A DNA stretch of 19,356 nucleotides, from NCBI GenBank assembly GCA_945833895.1, contig CAMAGQ010000017.1, positions 1-19,356 of the forward strand, in the 5' to 3' direction. The position numbers were made by a program, and so were the translations under genes. The number at the start of each line of letters is the position of its first letter. The first letter of the stretch is position 1. The notes under the pieces are model-generated. The model did not search any database, was not told the DNA's origin, and was given only the letters and a program-made list of their open reading frames with translations. This DNA comes from an uncultured bacterium (GTDB taxonomy: Bacteria > Cyanobacteriota > Vampirovibrionia > Gastranaerophilales > Gastranaerophilaceae). Positions 1-7,523 of the stretch are shown one piece after another.

Positions 1-196
1 TTACCCCCTCCCTCAATTATCAAAGTATAACAATTCCTTAGGTAATTGGTAACAACATCCCCAAATACATTTACCCCCCCCCACTAATATGTTTATAGTA
101 TATTTTACTGTTCAAACTATTTAAAAGGTTGATTTAATTTTTATTAATATTTGAAATAATAAAATTGTTATCACTTTTAGAAGGATATTTATAATT
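1..196. other. intergenic region upstream of small ORF
   Basis: No gene was found in this A+T-rich stretch. It begins with a C-rich tract (TTACCCCCTCCC) and carries a second one, TTA followed by nine C at 74-82. These resemble the edges of the C/G-rich repeats seen elsewhere in the window, but no full copy is present. The last 60 bases are very A+T-rich and probably contain the promoter for the following genes. A TTGATT box lies at 129-134, but no -10 box sits at good spacing, so no promoter is assigned. Confidence 0.4.
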
Positions 197-370
197 ATGA
201 ACTTACACGAGCAATGTTTACTTCGTTATCTTACCCATCCTGATGAATTGTCCTACAATACGGAAATTCTAAAGTTAAACAACAAAATTCTAGAGCATCG
301 TTTTGTGACAAAAAATATTCTTGCTAATGTTCTGTCATTAAACTATACTGAAGGTGTGAATGAAGGCTAA
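197..370 (+). CDS. small hypothetical protein, 57 aa
   Basis: A short ORF of 57 codons begins MNLHEQCLLRYLTHPDE and ends at TAA 368-370. It is preceded by an AGAAGG Shine-Dalgarno-like sequence about 12 bases before the ATG, which is slightly long spacing. The product looks soluble and mostly helical, with a basic and leucine-rich middle (residues ~25-45). It has no signal peptide, transmembrane segment or recognisable domain. It lies 80 bp upstream of the diguanylate cyclase on the same strand and could be co-transcribed with it. I do not recognise the family. It could also be a leader ORF or a chance ORF; the ribosome-binding site is the main support. Confidence 0.45.
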   Translation: MNLHEQCLLRYLTHPDELSYNTEILKLNNKILEHRFVTKNILANVLSLNYTEGVNEG

Positions 371-440
371 TTTCGGTGAGAGCCTGTAATCTGTATTAAA
401 AACATCAATCGTAACTCGGATTATTGGCGAACAAGTAAAG
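365..440 (+). promoter_or_regulatory. possible structured leader before diguanylate cyclase
   Basis: The gap between the 57-codon ORF and the cyclase can form two stems. One is a short GGCT/AGCC pair (365-368 with 381-384). The other is a 7-bp TAATCTG/CGGATTA pair with one G-U around an A-rich loop (about 388-424). It does not match the c-di-GMP (GEMM) riboswitch consensus or another riboswitch I know. This is weak evidence for a regulatory RNA. Confidence 0.2.
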
Positions 441-450
441 GGTTGGATTT

Positions 451-2154
451 ATGTTAAAGAAAATTTTATATATTTTGTGGGTGTCCGTATTTTTAATACT
501 GCTGTTCTTTGGGATTAAAAACGGCGGTATGATGAATTTTCTGGACATAATGGAAAACAGAACTTTCGATATTCGACAGAGTATTCTTATAAATTCCCAT
601 TCCCGCAAGCACAATCCTGATATTGTAATTGCGGCAATTGATGATGCAAGTTACGAATATATTCTCGATAATTACGGCGAATGGCCTTTAAGACGTGATG
701 TTTATGCCAAGGTCGTTGATTATATTGAAAGCCAAAGTCCGAAAACTATTGCTTTTGATTTGATGTTTGTAAGGTCTATGAAAAGCGATACCGCTTCTGA
801 TAACGCTTTGATAAATATGTTCAAAAAGTACGATAATGTTTATACCGCAATGAATTTGGACAATCAACCTGAAGATTTGCGTAAACCTCCGATTTTGACC
901 CTGCCTTCTGTTATGCCGTATCCTGATACGGATAAAACAGTTGAATATTCAAATTGCAGGATTATTTTACAGGGTATTTTAGATGCTACTTCTAATGTCG
1001 GGATGATAAATGTATCACGTTCTAACGATGGTGTTTTACGCAGAATGCCGTTGTATTTGAAGTATCAGGATAAATATTACGCTCAATTGGGGTATCTTAT
1101 TGCAAACAAATTGAGCGGGAGTTTGAAAAATGTCCGTCCTGATAATGAGGCAAGTGTTACTCTTAACTGGTACGGACCTGCCGAAACTTTTGAAAATATT
1201 CCTTTGTATAAATTGATAAAAGCCGCTGAAGGTAAAGAAAAATTGGATTACGATTTTAGCAACAAAATCGTGTATTTCGGTGCGACTGCTGCAAGTCTGT
1301 TTGATATAAAAACCGTTCCTGTTGATAAGGTTTATCCGGGGGTTGAGGTTCAGGCGACTTATGTAAATAATTTGCTTGACGGAAGTTTAATCCATAAAGT
1401 TCCTGTGTGGGTGGATGTTTTCGCCGGTATTTTATTGGCTTTGCTGACTGTTCTTTGTGTGCTTAAGATTACTTCTATGCCTGTGGCTTTAGGGTCATCC
1501 ATAACCATTTATACTTTATATATTATGTTCACGTATTATGCTATGCAGTTTAGGTATTTGTGGTTTGGTATAATTTCTCCGATAATTTTTGCGTTCTTCG
1601 CGTTCGTAATTACCGTAATTATAAAGTATTTGATTAAATCAAGAGATTTTGACCAACAATATAAACTTGCGACAACCGACGGTTTGACAGAATTGTATAA
1701 TCACAGGTATTTTCAGGAACAGTTGCAAGTTCAGGTTAATCATTCCGCACGTTACGGAATGCCTGTTTCGCTCATAATTATTGATATTGACTTTTTCAAG
1801 AAGTTTAACGATATGTTCGGGCATCAATCAGGTGATGCTGTGTTAAGACAGGTTGCTTTTACGTTAAAGAAAAATGTAAGATTGACCGATATTGTATGCA
1901 GATACGGCGGGGAAGAAATGAGCATTATTCTTCCGAATACCAAGTATGATGAAGCTGTTAATATCGCAAAAAAACTTTGTACAATCGTTTCTTCAAAGAG
2001 TTTTAAGTTGACAAACTCAAGAGAAAGCAACGTAACAATCAGTTTAGGGGTTGCTTCGTTTGGAGAAGACGGCGAAACTCCCGCTAAAATTATTGAATCT
2101 GCGGACAAAAGGTTGTATAATGCAAAAGAAAACGGAAGAAATCGAGTAAATTAA
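451..2154 (+). CDS. CHASE2-GGDEF membrane diguanylate cyclase
   Basis: Predicted to condense two GTP into the second messenger c-di-GMP in response to an extracytoplasmic signal. The 567-aa protein has an N-terminal membrane anchor (residues ~3-22) and an exported CHASE2 sensor domain (~30-318). Three closely spaced transmembrane helices follow (~321-342, 345-367, 371-395), then a C-terminal GGDEF domain (~405-567). The signature is GGEEM at 486-490, with Met replacing the usual Phe. The metal and substrate motifs around DIDFFKKFND and GHQSGD are intact, so it should be active. An RxxD inhibitory site (RLTD, 477-480) sits exactly five residues before the signature, implying product feedback inhibition. 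An AAGGG ribosome-binding site precedes the ATG. It is the first large gene of an apparent operon with the ATPase 13 bp downstream and rsmG. The CHASE2 ligand is unknown. Confidence 0.92.
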   Translation: MLKKILYILWVSVFLILLFFGIKNGGMMNFLDIMENRTFDIRQSILINSHSRKHNPDIVIAAIDDASYEYILDNYGEWPLRRDVYAKVVDYIESQSPKTIAFDLMFVRSMKSDTASDNALINMFKKYDNVYTAMNLDNQPEDLRKPPILTLPSVMPYPDTDKTVEYSNCRIILQGILDATSNVGMINVSRSNDGVLRRMPLYLKYQDKYYAQLGYLIANKLSGSLKNVRPDNEASVTLNWYGPAETFENIPLYKLIKAAEGKEKLDYDFSNKIVYFGATAASLFDIKTVPVDKVYPGVEVQATYVNNLLDGSLIHKVPVWVDVFAGILLALLTVLCVLKITSMPVALGSSITIYTLYIMFTYYAMQFRYLWFGIISPIIFAFFAFVITVIIKYLIKSRDFDQQYKLATTDGLTELYNHRYFQEQLQVQVNHSARYGMPVSLIIIDIDFFKKFNDMFGHQSGDAVLRQVAFTLKKNVRLTDIVCRYGGEEMSIILPNTKYDEAVNIAKKLCTIVSSKSFKLTNSRESNVTISLGVASFGEDGETPAKIIESADKRLYNAKENGRNRVN

Positions 2155-2167
2155 ATAAAGAAACTAT

Positions 2168-4588
2168 ATGAATGAATTTTTAGACTCAATTATAAATACA
2201 AAAGATTTATCAAAGGATTATCCGGTTGTCCCGTCGCTTATTGAAAATAACGAGAAGCAGATTAATCAGTTAAGTAAATTTTTTATGAATGATAAAAAGT
2301 TTGCTTTAGTCGGCGGGTTTAACGGTAGCGGGAAATCTCAGGTTGTTGATTTTGTTGTGAGAAATTTAAAAGAAGATGTTCTAATTCTTCACTATACCTG
2401 TTTTGAAACGACAATCCTTGATGATATGATGCTTTGTTTTTATGAACGGTTTAGAAATTATGTTCTGAAAGGAGTAATTGCTCAGCCAAAAGTTAAGGCT
2501 GAAAATTTCACTCAGATGATAAATTCGTACTTTAATTCTGTTTTGAACCCGATAGTTATTGTGATTGATTCGTATAATTCTTTAGTTAAAGAAAACAGAA
2601 CGGGTATTTTGGATTTCTTAAAGCATTTGAGCAAATTCCCTAATGTAAAAATTATAATACTTTCATCGACATTTCAGCAGGAAGTGTTTTCTGAGTTTGA
2701 TTATGAGAGTGTAACAATATTGCCGCTTACTCAGAAATTATTTGAAAAATATCTGAAAGATAACGGGATTAAAAACATTGGCGTTTTTTCAAACGAGTTG
2801 TATAAGATTTCTAAAGGCTACTACAAAAATGTCGAATTTGCCGTAAATATCCTGAAATTGCGGAAGTTATCGCTGGTTAAATTTATGGAAAATTATACTC
2901 AGAGTTATATGTCGTATTCCGAATTTATATCAAGAGAACTTCTTTCTTTTGTTGATCCTGTCAGTGCTCACTTATTCAGATTACTTACGGTTATGAGAAT
3001 TCCTATCCATATAAATCTGTTAAAGTCGCTGCATTTATACAATGAAGAGCAAATTATATTTTTTATTCGGAATGCTATTTTGTCTTACGAAGGAAACAGC
3101 GTTTACTTAAAAGAAGATTTAAGAGAAATTATTGAAAATCAAATTCCTGCCAATGTAATGATAAAACTGCACAGGGCTTGTATTGATTTGTATAACACTC
3201 AGTTGCCGTTAAAACCTGCAGAACGTGATTTGCTCTTATCAAGACAGACTATGCGTAACGAAATTGAATATCACAGTATGTTTATTCCGAAACGTCCTGT
3301 TATTCCGCCTAAGCCTGTTAAAAAAGAAATTCCGGAGGCAAAAGTTCCTCAACTAGAAGAAGTTAATGTTCAGGCTACTGATAATCAAGCGGCTGAAACA
3401 ATTGCTCCTGTTGAAGAAACCAAAGAAGATAAGATTAATAAAATAAGTTTTATTATTGAAGATGAATCTATGCTTGATAATATCGCTGAGTCTATAAATT
3501 CGTTTATTACGACTTCTGCCCAGACTACTCAGTTGGAAAAAGAAAGCGTTTCAATGTCTTTAACTCAGTTGTTAAATCTAGCAAATGCGGAAGAGAAAAA
3601 ATATAATTACAAGCGGGTTATTTTGCTTTATCAGACAGCGTTAACAAAAACCAAGGAAGATGATTTTTACACCTTCTTGCCTTCAATTTATATCAGACTG
3701 GCTGAAGCATATAAACAGTTATCCGATTTATACAATGCGTTGGAATATTACACGCAGGCACTTGATTTTTACCATAACGCATCTAACTACAACAAGGTTT
3801 ACGAGATGAAACTTGAAATCGCAAATATTTATTATGCGATGTACAAAACCGATAATGCGAAATTTATCTTGTCAGAGTTGGAAAAAACAGAGAATTTATC
3901 AAATGAATTACGGATAAAAGTTAATCTTGTTCTGGCGAAACTTTCTGAAAATCCTGAGCAGGAATATCAGTATTATAAAAAATCAATTCCGCTTGTTGAA
4001 TTGAAAACAGACAAGGCTGTAATTTCGGAACTTTACTACAAGTACGCAGCTGCAAGCAGTGAACAGGATGAATTGAGAACTTCTGCACAGTTTTACTTGA
4101 AATGTATAGACTTAGATAATAACCCTAAAAATAATCCTTATATCTCAAAGGCGTTAGCGAATTTGGCGGAACTGTATGACGAAATAGGTTCAACAAAGCA
4201 GGCAATTCAGTATTACAACGAAAGTATAAGTATTGATTTAGTGATGAAGAATTACAACGGCTTGTACGTTTCGGCATCTCATCTTGCGGAGATTTATTCG
4301 GCATCTGATGCGAACAAATCTTTGGAATACTACAACAAAGCCCTTGAATATGCAAAACAATTGAATGAACCGTTCTATATTGTAAGTACAATTCTTGATA
4401 TTGCAGATTTCTATTCTCTGAGAAGGAATTTTGAACTTGCATATAAAAATTTAATTGAGGCACATTCTGTGGCTAAAACGACTTTGACTCAGGATAACCT
4501 TGATAAAATCAATTCAATGTTAGACGAGTTGAAAAAACGGATTACGGGTACGGATTTAATGAGATTTCAGGCGAAATATGGAAAATAA
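2168..4588 (+). CDS. P-loop ATPase with C-terminal TPR array
   Basis: An 806-aa cytoplasmic protein of STAND/AAA-type architecture. The N-terminal NTPase has a Walker A motif GGFNGSGKS (49-57) and a hydrophobic Walker B strand ending in Asp134 (IVIVIDS, 129-135). A helical region extends to ~370. A Pro/Lys/Glu-rich linker follows (~375-423), then about seven tetratricopeptide-like helical repeats (~465-770), with recurring patterns such as LAEAYKQLSDLYNALEYYTQAL. This layout is typical of signal-regulated ATPases whose TPRs bind a protein partner; there is no DNA-binding domain that I can see. The gene begins 13 bp after the diguanylate cyclase and overlaps rsmG by 11 bp, so the three are probably translated from one message. 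A functional link to c-di-GMP signalling is inference from position only. I do not know a named family for it. Confidence 0.8.
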   Translation: MNEFLDSIINTKDLSKDYPVVPSLIENNEKQINQLSKFFMNDKKFALVGGFNGSGKSQVVDFVVRNLKEDVLILHYTCFETTILDDMMLCFYERFRNYVLKGVIAQPKVKAENFTQMINSYFNSVLNPIVIVIDSYNSLVKENRTGILDFLKHLSKFPNVKIIILSSTFQQEVFSEFDYESVTILPLTQKLFEKYLKDNGIKNIGVFSNELYKISKGYYKNVEFAVNILKLRKLSLVKFMENYTQSYMSYSEFISRELLSFVDPVSAHLFRLLTVMRIPIHINLLKSLHLYNEEQIIFFIRNAILSYEGNSVYLKEDLREIIENQIPANVMIKLHRACIDLYNTQLPLKPAERDLLLSRQTMRNEIEYHSMFIPKRPVIPPKPVKKEIPEAKVPQLEEVNVQATDNQAAETIAPVEETKEDKINKISFIIEDESMLDNIAESINSFITTSAQTTQLEKESVSMSLTQLLNLANAEEKKYNYKRVILLYQTALTKTKEDDFYTFLPSIYIRLAEAYKQLSDLYNALEYYTQALDFYHNASNYNKVYEMKLEIANIYYAMYKTDNAKFILSELEKTENLSNELRIKVNLVLAKLSENPEQEYQYYKKSIPLVELKTDKAVISELYYKYAAASSEQDELRTSAQFYLKCIDLDNNPKNNPYISKALANLAELYDEIGSTKQAIQYYNESISIDLVMKNYNGLYVSASHLAEIYSASDANKSLEYYNKALEYAKQLNEPFYIVSTILDIADFYSLRRNFELAYKNLIEAHSVAKTTLTQDNLDKINSMLDELKKRITGTDLMRFQAKYGK

Positions 4589-5171
4589 AGATTTTTATAA
4601 AAACTACATGGAATGTTTTCTTGAAGAAAACGCAAAGGTTAATTTGATTTCTAAAAACGAGGAAAAGTATTTGTGGGAAAAGCACGTATATGATTCGCTT
4701 TCAATCAAGTTGTTTTTTGATAAATATAACCCGAAGGCTTCGACTTTGCTTGATATCGGTACAGGCGGCGGATTTCCGTCAGTTCCGATTGCTTTGACGT
4801 ATCCTAAAATCAAAGTTACGGCACTTGATAGTATCGGCAAAAAAATCAGAGCGGTAAATTCTATTAAACTCAAGTTGAATATCGAAAATCTTGAACCTGT
4901 TTGCTGCAGGGTTGAAAATCTTGACGGGAAATTTGATATAGTAACTTCAAGGGCTGTTTCTTCTCTGAAAACAATTTGTGAATATGCCCTGCCGAAACTG
5001 AATAAAGACGGGTATTTTGTTGCCTATAAGTCGAAAAAGTATCTTGAAGAAATTGAAGAAGCCTCAAGTGTTCTCAAGAAATATAAGTTTGAAATAGCGG
5101 ACGTTATCGAGTACGATATTCCGACAGAAGATAAGCCTGTCAGAAATCTTATTATAATCAGACATAAATAA
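4578..5171 (+). CDS. rsmG: 16S rRNA (guanine527-N7)-methyltransferase RsmG
   Basis: Transfers a methyl group from S-adenosylmethionine to N7 of G527 in 16S rRNA. The 197-aa length is close to the usual ~200-240. The N-terminal family signature VNLISK, followed by the KH..DSL block, is present at ~21-42. The SAM-binding loop LDIGTGGGFPSVPIAL is at 58-73, and the family TSRAV motif appears near residue 118. The start lies inside the end of the upstream ATPase gene in another frame (11-bp overlap), consistent with translational coupling. In many bacteria rsmG sits beside mnmG or parA/parB; here it follows a cyclase and an ATPase instead. No clear terminator follows. Confidence 0.93.
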   Translation: MENKDFYKNYMECFLEENAKVNLISKNEEKYLWEKHVYDSLSIKLFFDKYNPKASTLLDIGTGGGFPSVPIALTYPKIKVTALDSIGKKIRAVNSIKLKLNIENLEPVCCRVENLDGKFDIVTSRAVSSLKTICEYALPKLNKDGYFVAYKSKKYLEEIEEASSVLKKYKFEIADVIEYDIPTEDKPVRNLIIIRHK

Positions 5172-5199
5172 ACTTCTTTGTAACATATCTACTTATTTA

Positions 5200-5239
5200 C
5201 TCGTTTTAGGTTGAAAAGCGAGAATGTTCTATATATTAT
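5200..5239 (+). promoter_or_regulatory. predicted promoter of the yjbQ-family gene
   Basis: TTGAAA (5211-5216) and TATTAT (5234-5239) are separated by 17 bp, a good sigma-70-type match. The -35 box lies within an imperfect inverted repeat, CTCGTTTT (5200-5207) against AAAAGCGAG (5214-5222), with one bulged G. This could be an operator or simply a hairpin. Confidence 0.5.
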
Positions 5240-5262
5240 TAACCCAAAGGGGTATATATGTA

Positions 5263-5679
5263 ATGACAGTTATAAATGACGTTTTCACGGTGAACACAAA
5301 GGGTAATACCGATGTGATTGATATAAGTCCGCAGATTAGAAATATTGTATATAATCACCAATTGCAAAATGCAGTTGTATTTGTTTATGCCAAAGGAAGC
5401 ACGGTTTCAATAACCAATATTGAATTTGAGCCGGGTTTGTTGGTTGATTTGCCTGAGGCACTTGATAAAATAGCACCTATTGATAAAAATTATCATCACG
5501 ATGAAATGTGGCACCACGGTAACGGTTATTCGCATGTAAGGGCGTCAATTATCGGGAATTCTCTCCATATACCTTTAGTTGACGGAGTTTTACAGATGGG
5601 ACAATGGCAACAAGTTGTCTTAATTGATTTTGATAACAAACCTCGTGCCCGTCAGGTTAATGTACAAATTTTGTATTAA
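5263..5679 (+). CDS. YjbQ/UPF0047 family protein
   Basis: A 138-aa cytoplasmic protein of the YjbQ (UPF0047) family. Members form compact trimers and some have weak thiamine-phosphate synthase activity; the true role is unsettled. The family hallmark is clear in the C-terminal half: an EMWHHGNGYSHVRASIIG block, a PLVDG strand, and GQWQQVVLIDFD. The conserved histidines thought to form the active site are present. An upstream ATG at 5224 would add 13 residues, but an AAAGGGG ribosome-binding site at 5246-5252 and the normal family N-terminus favour the ATG at 5263. The gene stops 6 bp before the convergent stop of the minus-strand kinase gene, with no visible terminator between them. Confidence 0.85.
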   Translation: MTVINDVFTVNTKGNTDVIDISPQIRNIVYNHQLQNAVVFVYAKGSTVSITNIEFEPGLLVDLPEALDKIAPIDKNYHHDEMWHHGNGYSHVRASIIGNSLHIPLVDGVLQMGQWQQVVLIDFDNKPRARQVNVQILY

Positions 5680-5685
5680 AATTTT

Positions 5686-6546
5686 TTATACTTGAAAATT
5701 ATTTGTTATGTTATAAATATATTCAAGAATTTCTGCAAAATATTTTAGGTCGGAGTTGCCGTTAAGTACTAAATCCGCTTCACTTCTGAATGGTTTTACG
5801 TATTTTTCTCCGGCTTCTGTTATGTATTGCCAGTGTTTTAAAGCGTTATCCACACTCTGATTACGTTCTTCAACCGCTCTTGTCATAAATCTGTTTTTTC
5901 TTAATTCATTTTCTGTTTCTACGTATATTTTTATATCAAAAACATCTTGGACATTTTGGTACATAGTCGCAATACCTTCAACAACAACTATTTTTTGAGC
6001 CTTAATTTCAAGTGATTTCGGTACTGAAACACCTGTCCCGTTTGGAAGATACATCGGGGCTTTTATGTCCAAACCGTCAGCCAAATCTTCCAAATCAGTA
6101 CGCAAAATGTCCAATTGGAAACTGGACGGTGCATCTACGTCATATCCGTTATCACGCAAATTATCAAAAGAGCCGTATTTTTGAATAAGATTTGAAATAT
6201 CGTTAAAATAATTATCCGTACTCAAAACCGAAACAGGCATAGAAAGTTGTTCAATGACATTTTTAATCTCGTGGCAAATTGTTGATTTACCCGATGCGGA
6301 TTCGCCTGTAATTCCGATGAGGAATTTTCTTGACGGTTTATTGATTAATCTGGTTGCAAATCTTTCGATGAAATCCGGATTAACTCTGTTTAAAACGGGA
6401 ACTTCCTGTTTTTGGTCGTACAGGTATAGTTGTCTGAATTTTGTTTGTAGGTAAAATGCCAGCAACTCCCGTCCTGAACGAGTATTGAAATCCGGCTTGT
6501 AAATTTTATTGTTTGAGTTTAGTTCTTTTCCTGATAACACTTGCAT
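5686..6546 (-). CDS. uridine-kinase-like P-loop phosphotransferase (copy 1)
   Basis: A 286-aa protein of the uridine kinase/phosphoribulokinase fold. The Walker A motif GESASGKS is at residues 81-88. A conserved STDNYFND segment corresponds to the family Asp/Tyr substrate loop, and VVVEGI is the strand ahead of the lid region. Family members phosphorylate uridine/cytidine, pantothenate or ribulose phosphate using ATP. Here about 75 residues precede the P-loop, so the protein is longer than canonical Udk (~210 aa), and the substrate cannot be read from sequence. It is clearly homologous to the gene at 17890-18726, sharing GITGESASGK, the D-Y substrate loop and the C-terminal A.A...NG pattern. 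Only a weak ribosome-binding site (AAGAAAG) precedes the ATG. It lies 84 bp after the HicB-like gene and may have its own promoter. Confidence 0.75.
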   Translation of the reverse strand: MQVLSGKELNSNNKIYKPDFNTRSGRELLAFYLQTKFRQLYLYDQKQEVPVLNRVNPDFIERFATRLINKPSRKFLIGITGESASGKSTICHEIKNVIEQLSMPVSVLSTDNYFNDISNLIQKYGSFDNLRDNGYDVDAPSSFQLDILRTDLEDLADGLDIKAPMYLPNGTGVSVPKSLEIKAQKIVVVEGIATMYQNVQDVFDIKIYVETENELRKNRFMTRAVEERNQSVDNALKHWQYITEAGEKYVKPFRSEADLVLNGNSDLKYFAEILEYIYNITNNFQV

Positions 6547-6575
6547 AATCTTTCTTTTTTCTTGTTATGAAACAT

Positions 6576-6629
6576 ATAATACACGAGAAAAATTTTTTTT
6601 GCCACTTATATGAAAATTTTGTTCATATA
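6576..6629 (-). promoter_or_regulatory. palindrome and possible promoter before kinase copy 1
   Basis: The 84-bp gap contains a perfect 8-bp inverted repeat, TATATGAA (6607-6614) and TTCATATA (6622-6629), around a 7-base loop. Closer to the kinase start, a minus-strand TATTAT -10-like box lies at 6576-6581, but its -35 region is poor. The palindrome could be an operator. HicB-type proteins often bind such sites and a HicB-like gene is adjacent, but this link is inference. Confidence 0.3.
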
Positions 6630-6630
6630 C

Positions 6631-6897
6631 TTAATATTTTTCCCAGTCGAATTCCTCCGGTTCTTCTCCCGGTTCGATAATATGCTCTCCGCATTCTAAC
6701 ATTACTTGTAGGGATAGTTTTAATTGACGTTTATAATTTTCTCTGGCACGAGCCAGAGTGTTTGCACAAAATGTGAAACTCGGAATTTCTTTTATTTCAA
6801 TATAATAGTAAGGTCTGCCTTCAAAATCCAAATCTTGACCTTCTATCAATGTCCAATTCAAGTTTAAATAATAATCTAAATCTTTTTTTTGTTCCAT
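6631..6897 (-). CDS. HicB-like small protein, no HicA partner
   Basis: An 88-aa acidic protein whose pattern fits the HicB antitoxin-like fold. There is an N-terminal strand ending in a W-T-x-I-E-G turn (~15-20), a strand with YYYIEIKEIPSF (~30-41), and a helix NTLARARENYKRQLKLSLQ (~46-64). The end, GEHIIEPGEEPEEFDWEKY, resembles the HicB G..IPEP tail. No HicA toxin or C-terminal DNA-binding domain is visible, so it is probably an orphan domain protein rather than half of a toxin-antitoxin pair. It starts 6 bp after the GerMN gene stop with only a weak AAGAAA ribosome-binding site, suggesting translational coupling. The family call is tentative. Confidence 0.5.
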   Translation of the reverse strand: MEQKKDLDYYLNLNWTLIEGQDLDFEGRPYYYIEIKEIPSFTFCANTLARARENYKRQLKLSLQVMLECGEHIIEPGEEPEEFDWEKY

Positions 6898-6903
6898 AAT
6901 TTC

Positions 6904-7512
6904 TTAATTATCCAACGAAGAATTACTTAACGGTTGAGAGAGCATAATACCTTCACCGCCTACAACATCAGCCCTTTGTCCGTCTATGAACAGATATACA
7001 GGCAGGTTTGAGTTGAGTTTTACTGTTTTTATTAATTGATAAAGTCTTTTATACAAACTGTCGGTGCCGCCGCCTGTTACAAATGCGGAGTTAAGATTCA
7101 CGATAACTTTGTCAGGCAGTTCCGAAATGTTTATAACTTCTGAATCTATCGGCACTTCTGTGTAAACACCTTTGGCTTTTTCTTCCGCTTTCGGGCCTTT
7201 TATGAGAGTATTAACAGCAAAACGTATTTGAGAGCCGTCAACGTCTTTGTTATAAACTCTTTTTACTGCTTTATAAACTTCTTCATTATGTTCGTTTTTG
7301 CCAATAAAATAGACGTTTAAATATTGTGTTTCGGTTTTTGCTTCTTCTTTTTCTTCACCCATAACTTCTTCAGCAACCGAACGTTCTGAAACTTCTACAT
7401 CTTCAGGTGTAATTTCAGGTTTAGGCATAAAAGCGTTAAAGGCAACAACGCCTATTACGACTATCATACAGAAACCGATAAATAATAAGAGAAATTTTTG
7501 ATTTTTGTTCAT
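6904..7512 (-). CDS. membrane-anchored GerMN-domain protein
   Basis: A 202-aa protein with an N-terminal hydrophobic anchor (residues ~7-28), an acidic Glu/Lys-rich linker (~31-63) and a GerMN-type domain (~64-195). The domain pattern is visible as a YFIG strand, a helix with AVNTLIKGP, then DKVIVNLNSAFVTGGGTDS and a late VYLFIDGQ strand. GerMN domains occur outside the membrane in Gram-positive germination proteins, LpqB-type lipoproteins and many non-spore-formers. The role is structural or unknown, so the presence of this domain does not imply sporulation. It lies 11 bp downstream of the DUF2993 gene, with an AAAGGA ribosome-binding site. An exported, membrane-tethered location is predicted. 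Confidence 0.82.
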   Translation of the reverse strand: MNKNQKFLLLFIGFCMIVVIGVVAFNAFMPKPEITPEDVEVSERSVAEEVMGEEKEEAKTETQYLNVYFIGKNEHNEEVYKAVKRVYNKDVDGSQIRFAVNTLIKGPKAEEKAKGVYTEVPIDSEVINISELPDKVIVNLNSAFVTGGGTDSLYKRLYQLIKTVKLNSNLPVYLFIDGQRADVVGGEGIMLSQPLSNSSLDN

Positions 7513-7523
7513 TTCAATATCCT

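Noticed and set aside
365..440. c-di-GMP riboswitch (GEMM) before the diguanylate cyclase
   Set aside because: The conserved GEMM tetraloop-receptor and joining sequences are absent; only generic stems are visible.
6631..6897. Complete HicAB toxin-antitoxin module
   Set aside because: No HicA-like small basic toxin frame is found on either side; the neighbours are GerMN and a kinase.
6904..7512. Evidence for sporulation from the GerMN domain
   Set aside because: GerMN domains occur widely in non-spore-forming bacteria, and no other spore gene is in the window.
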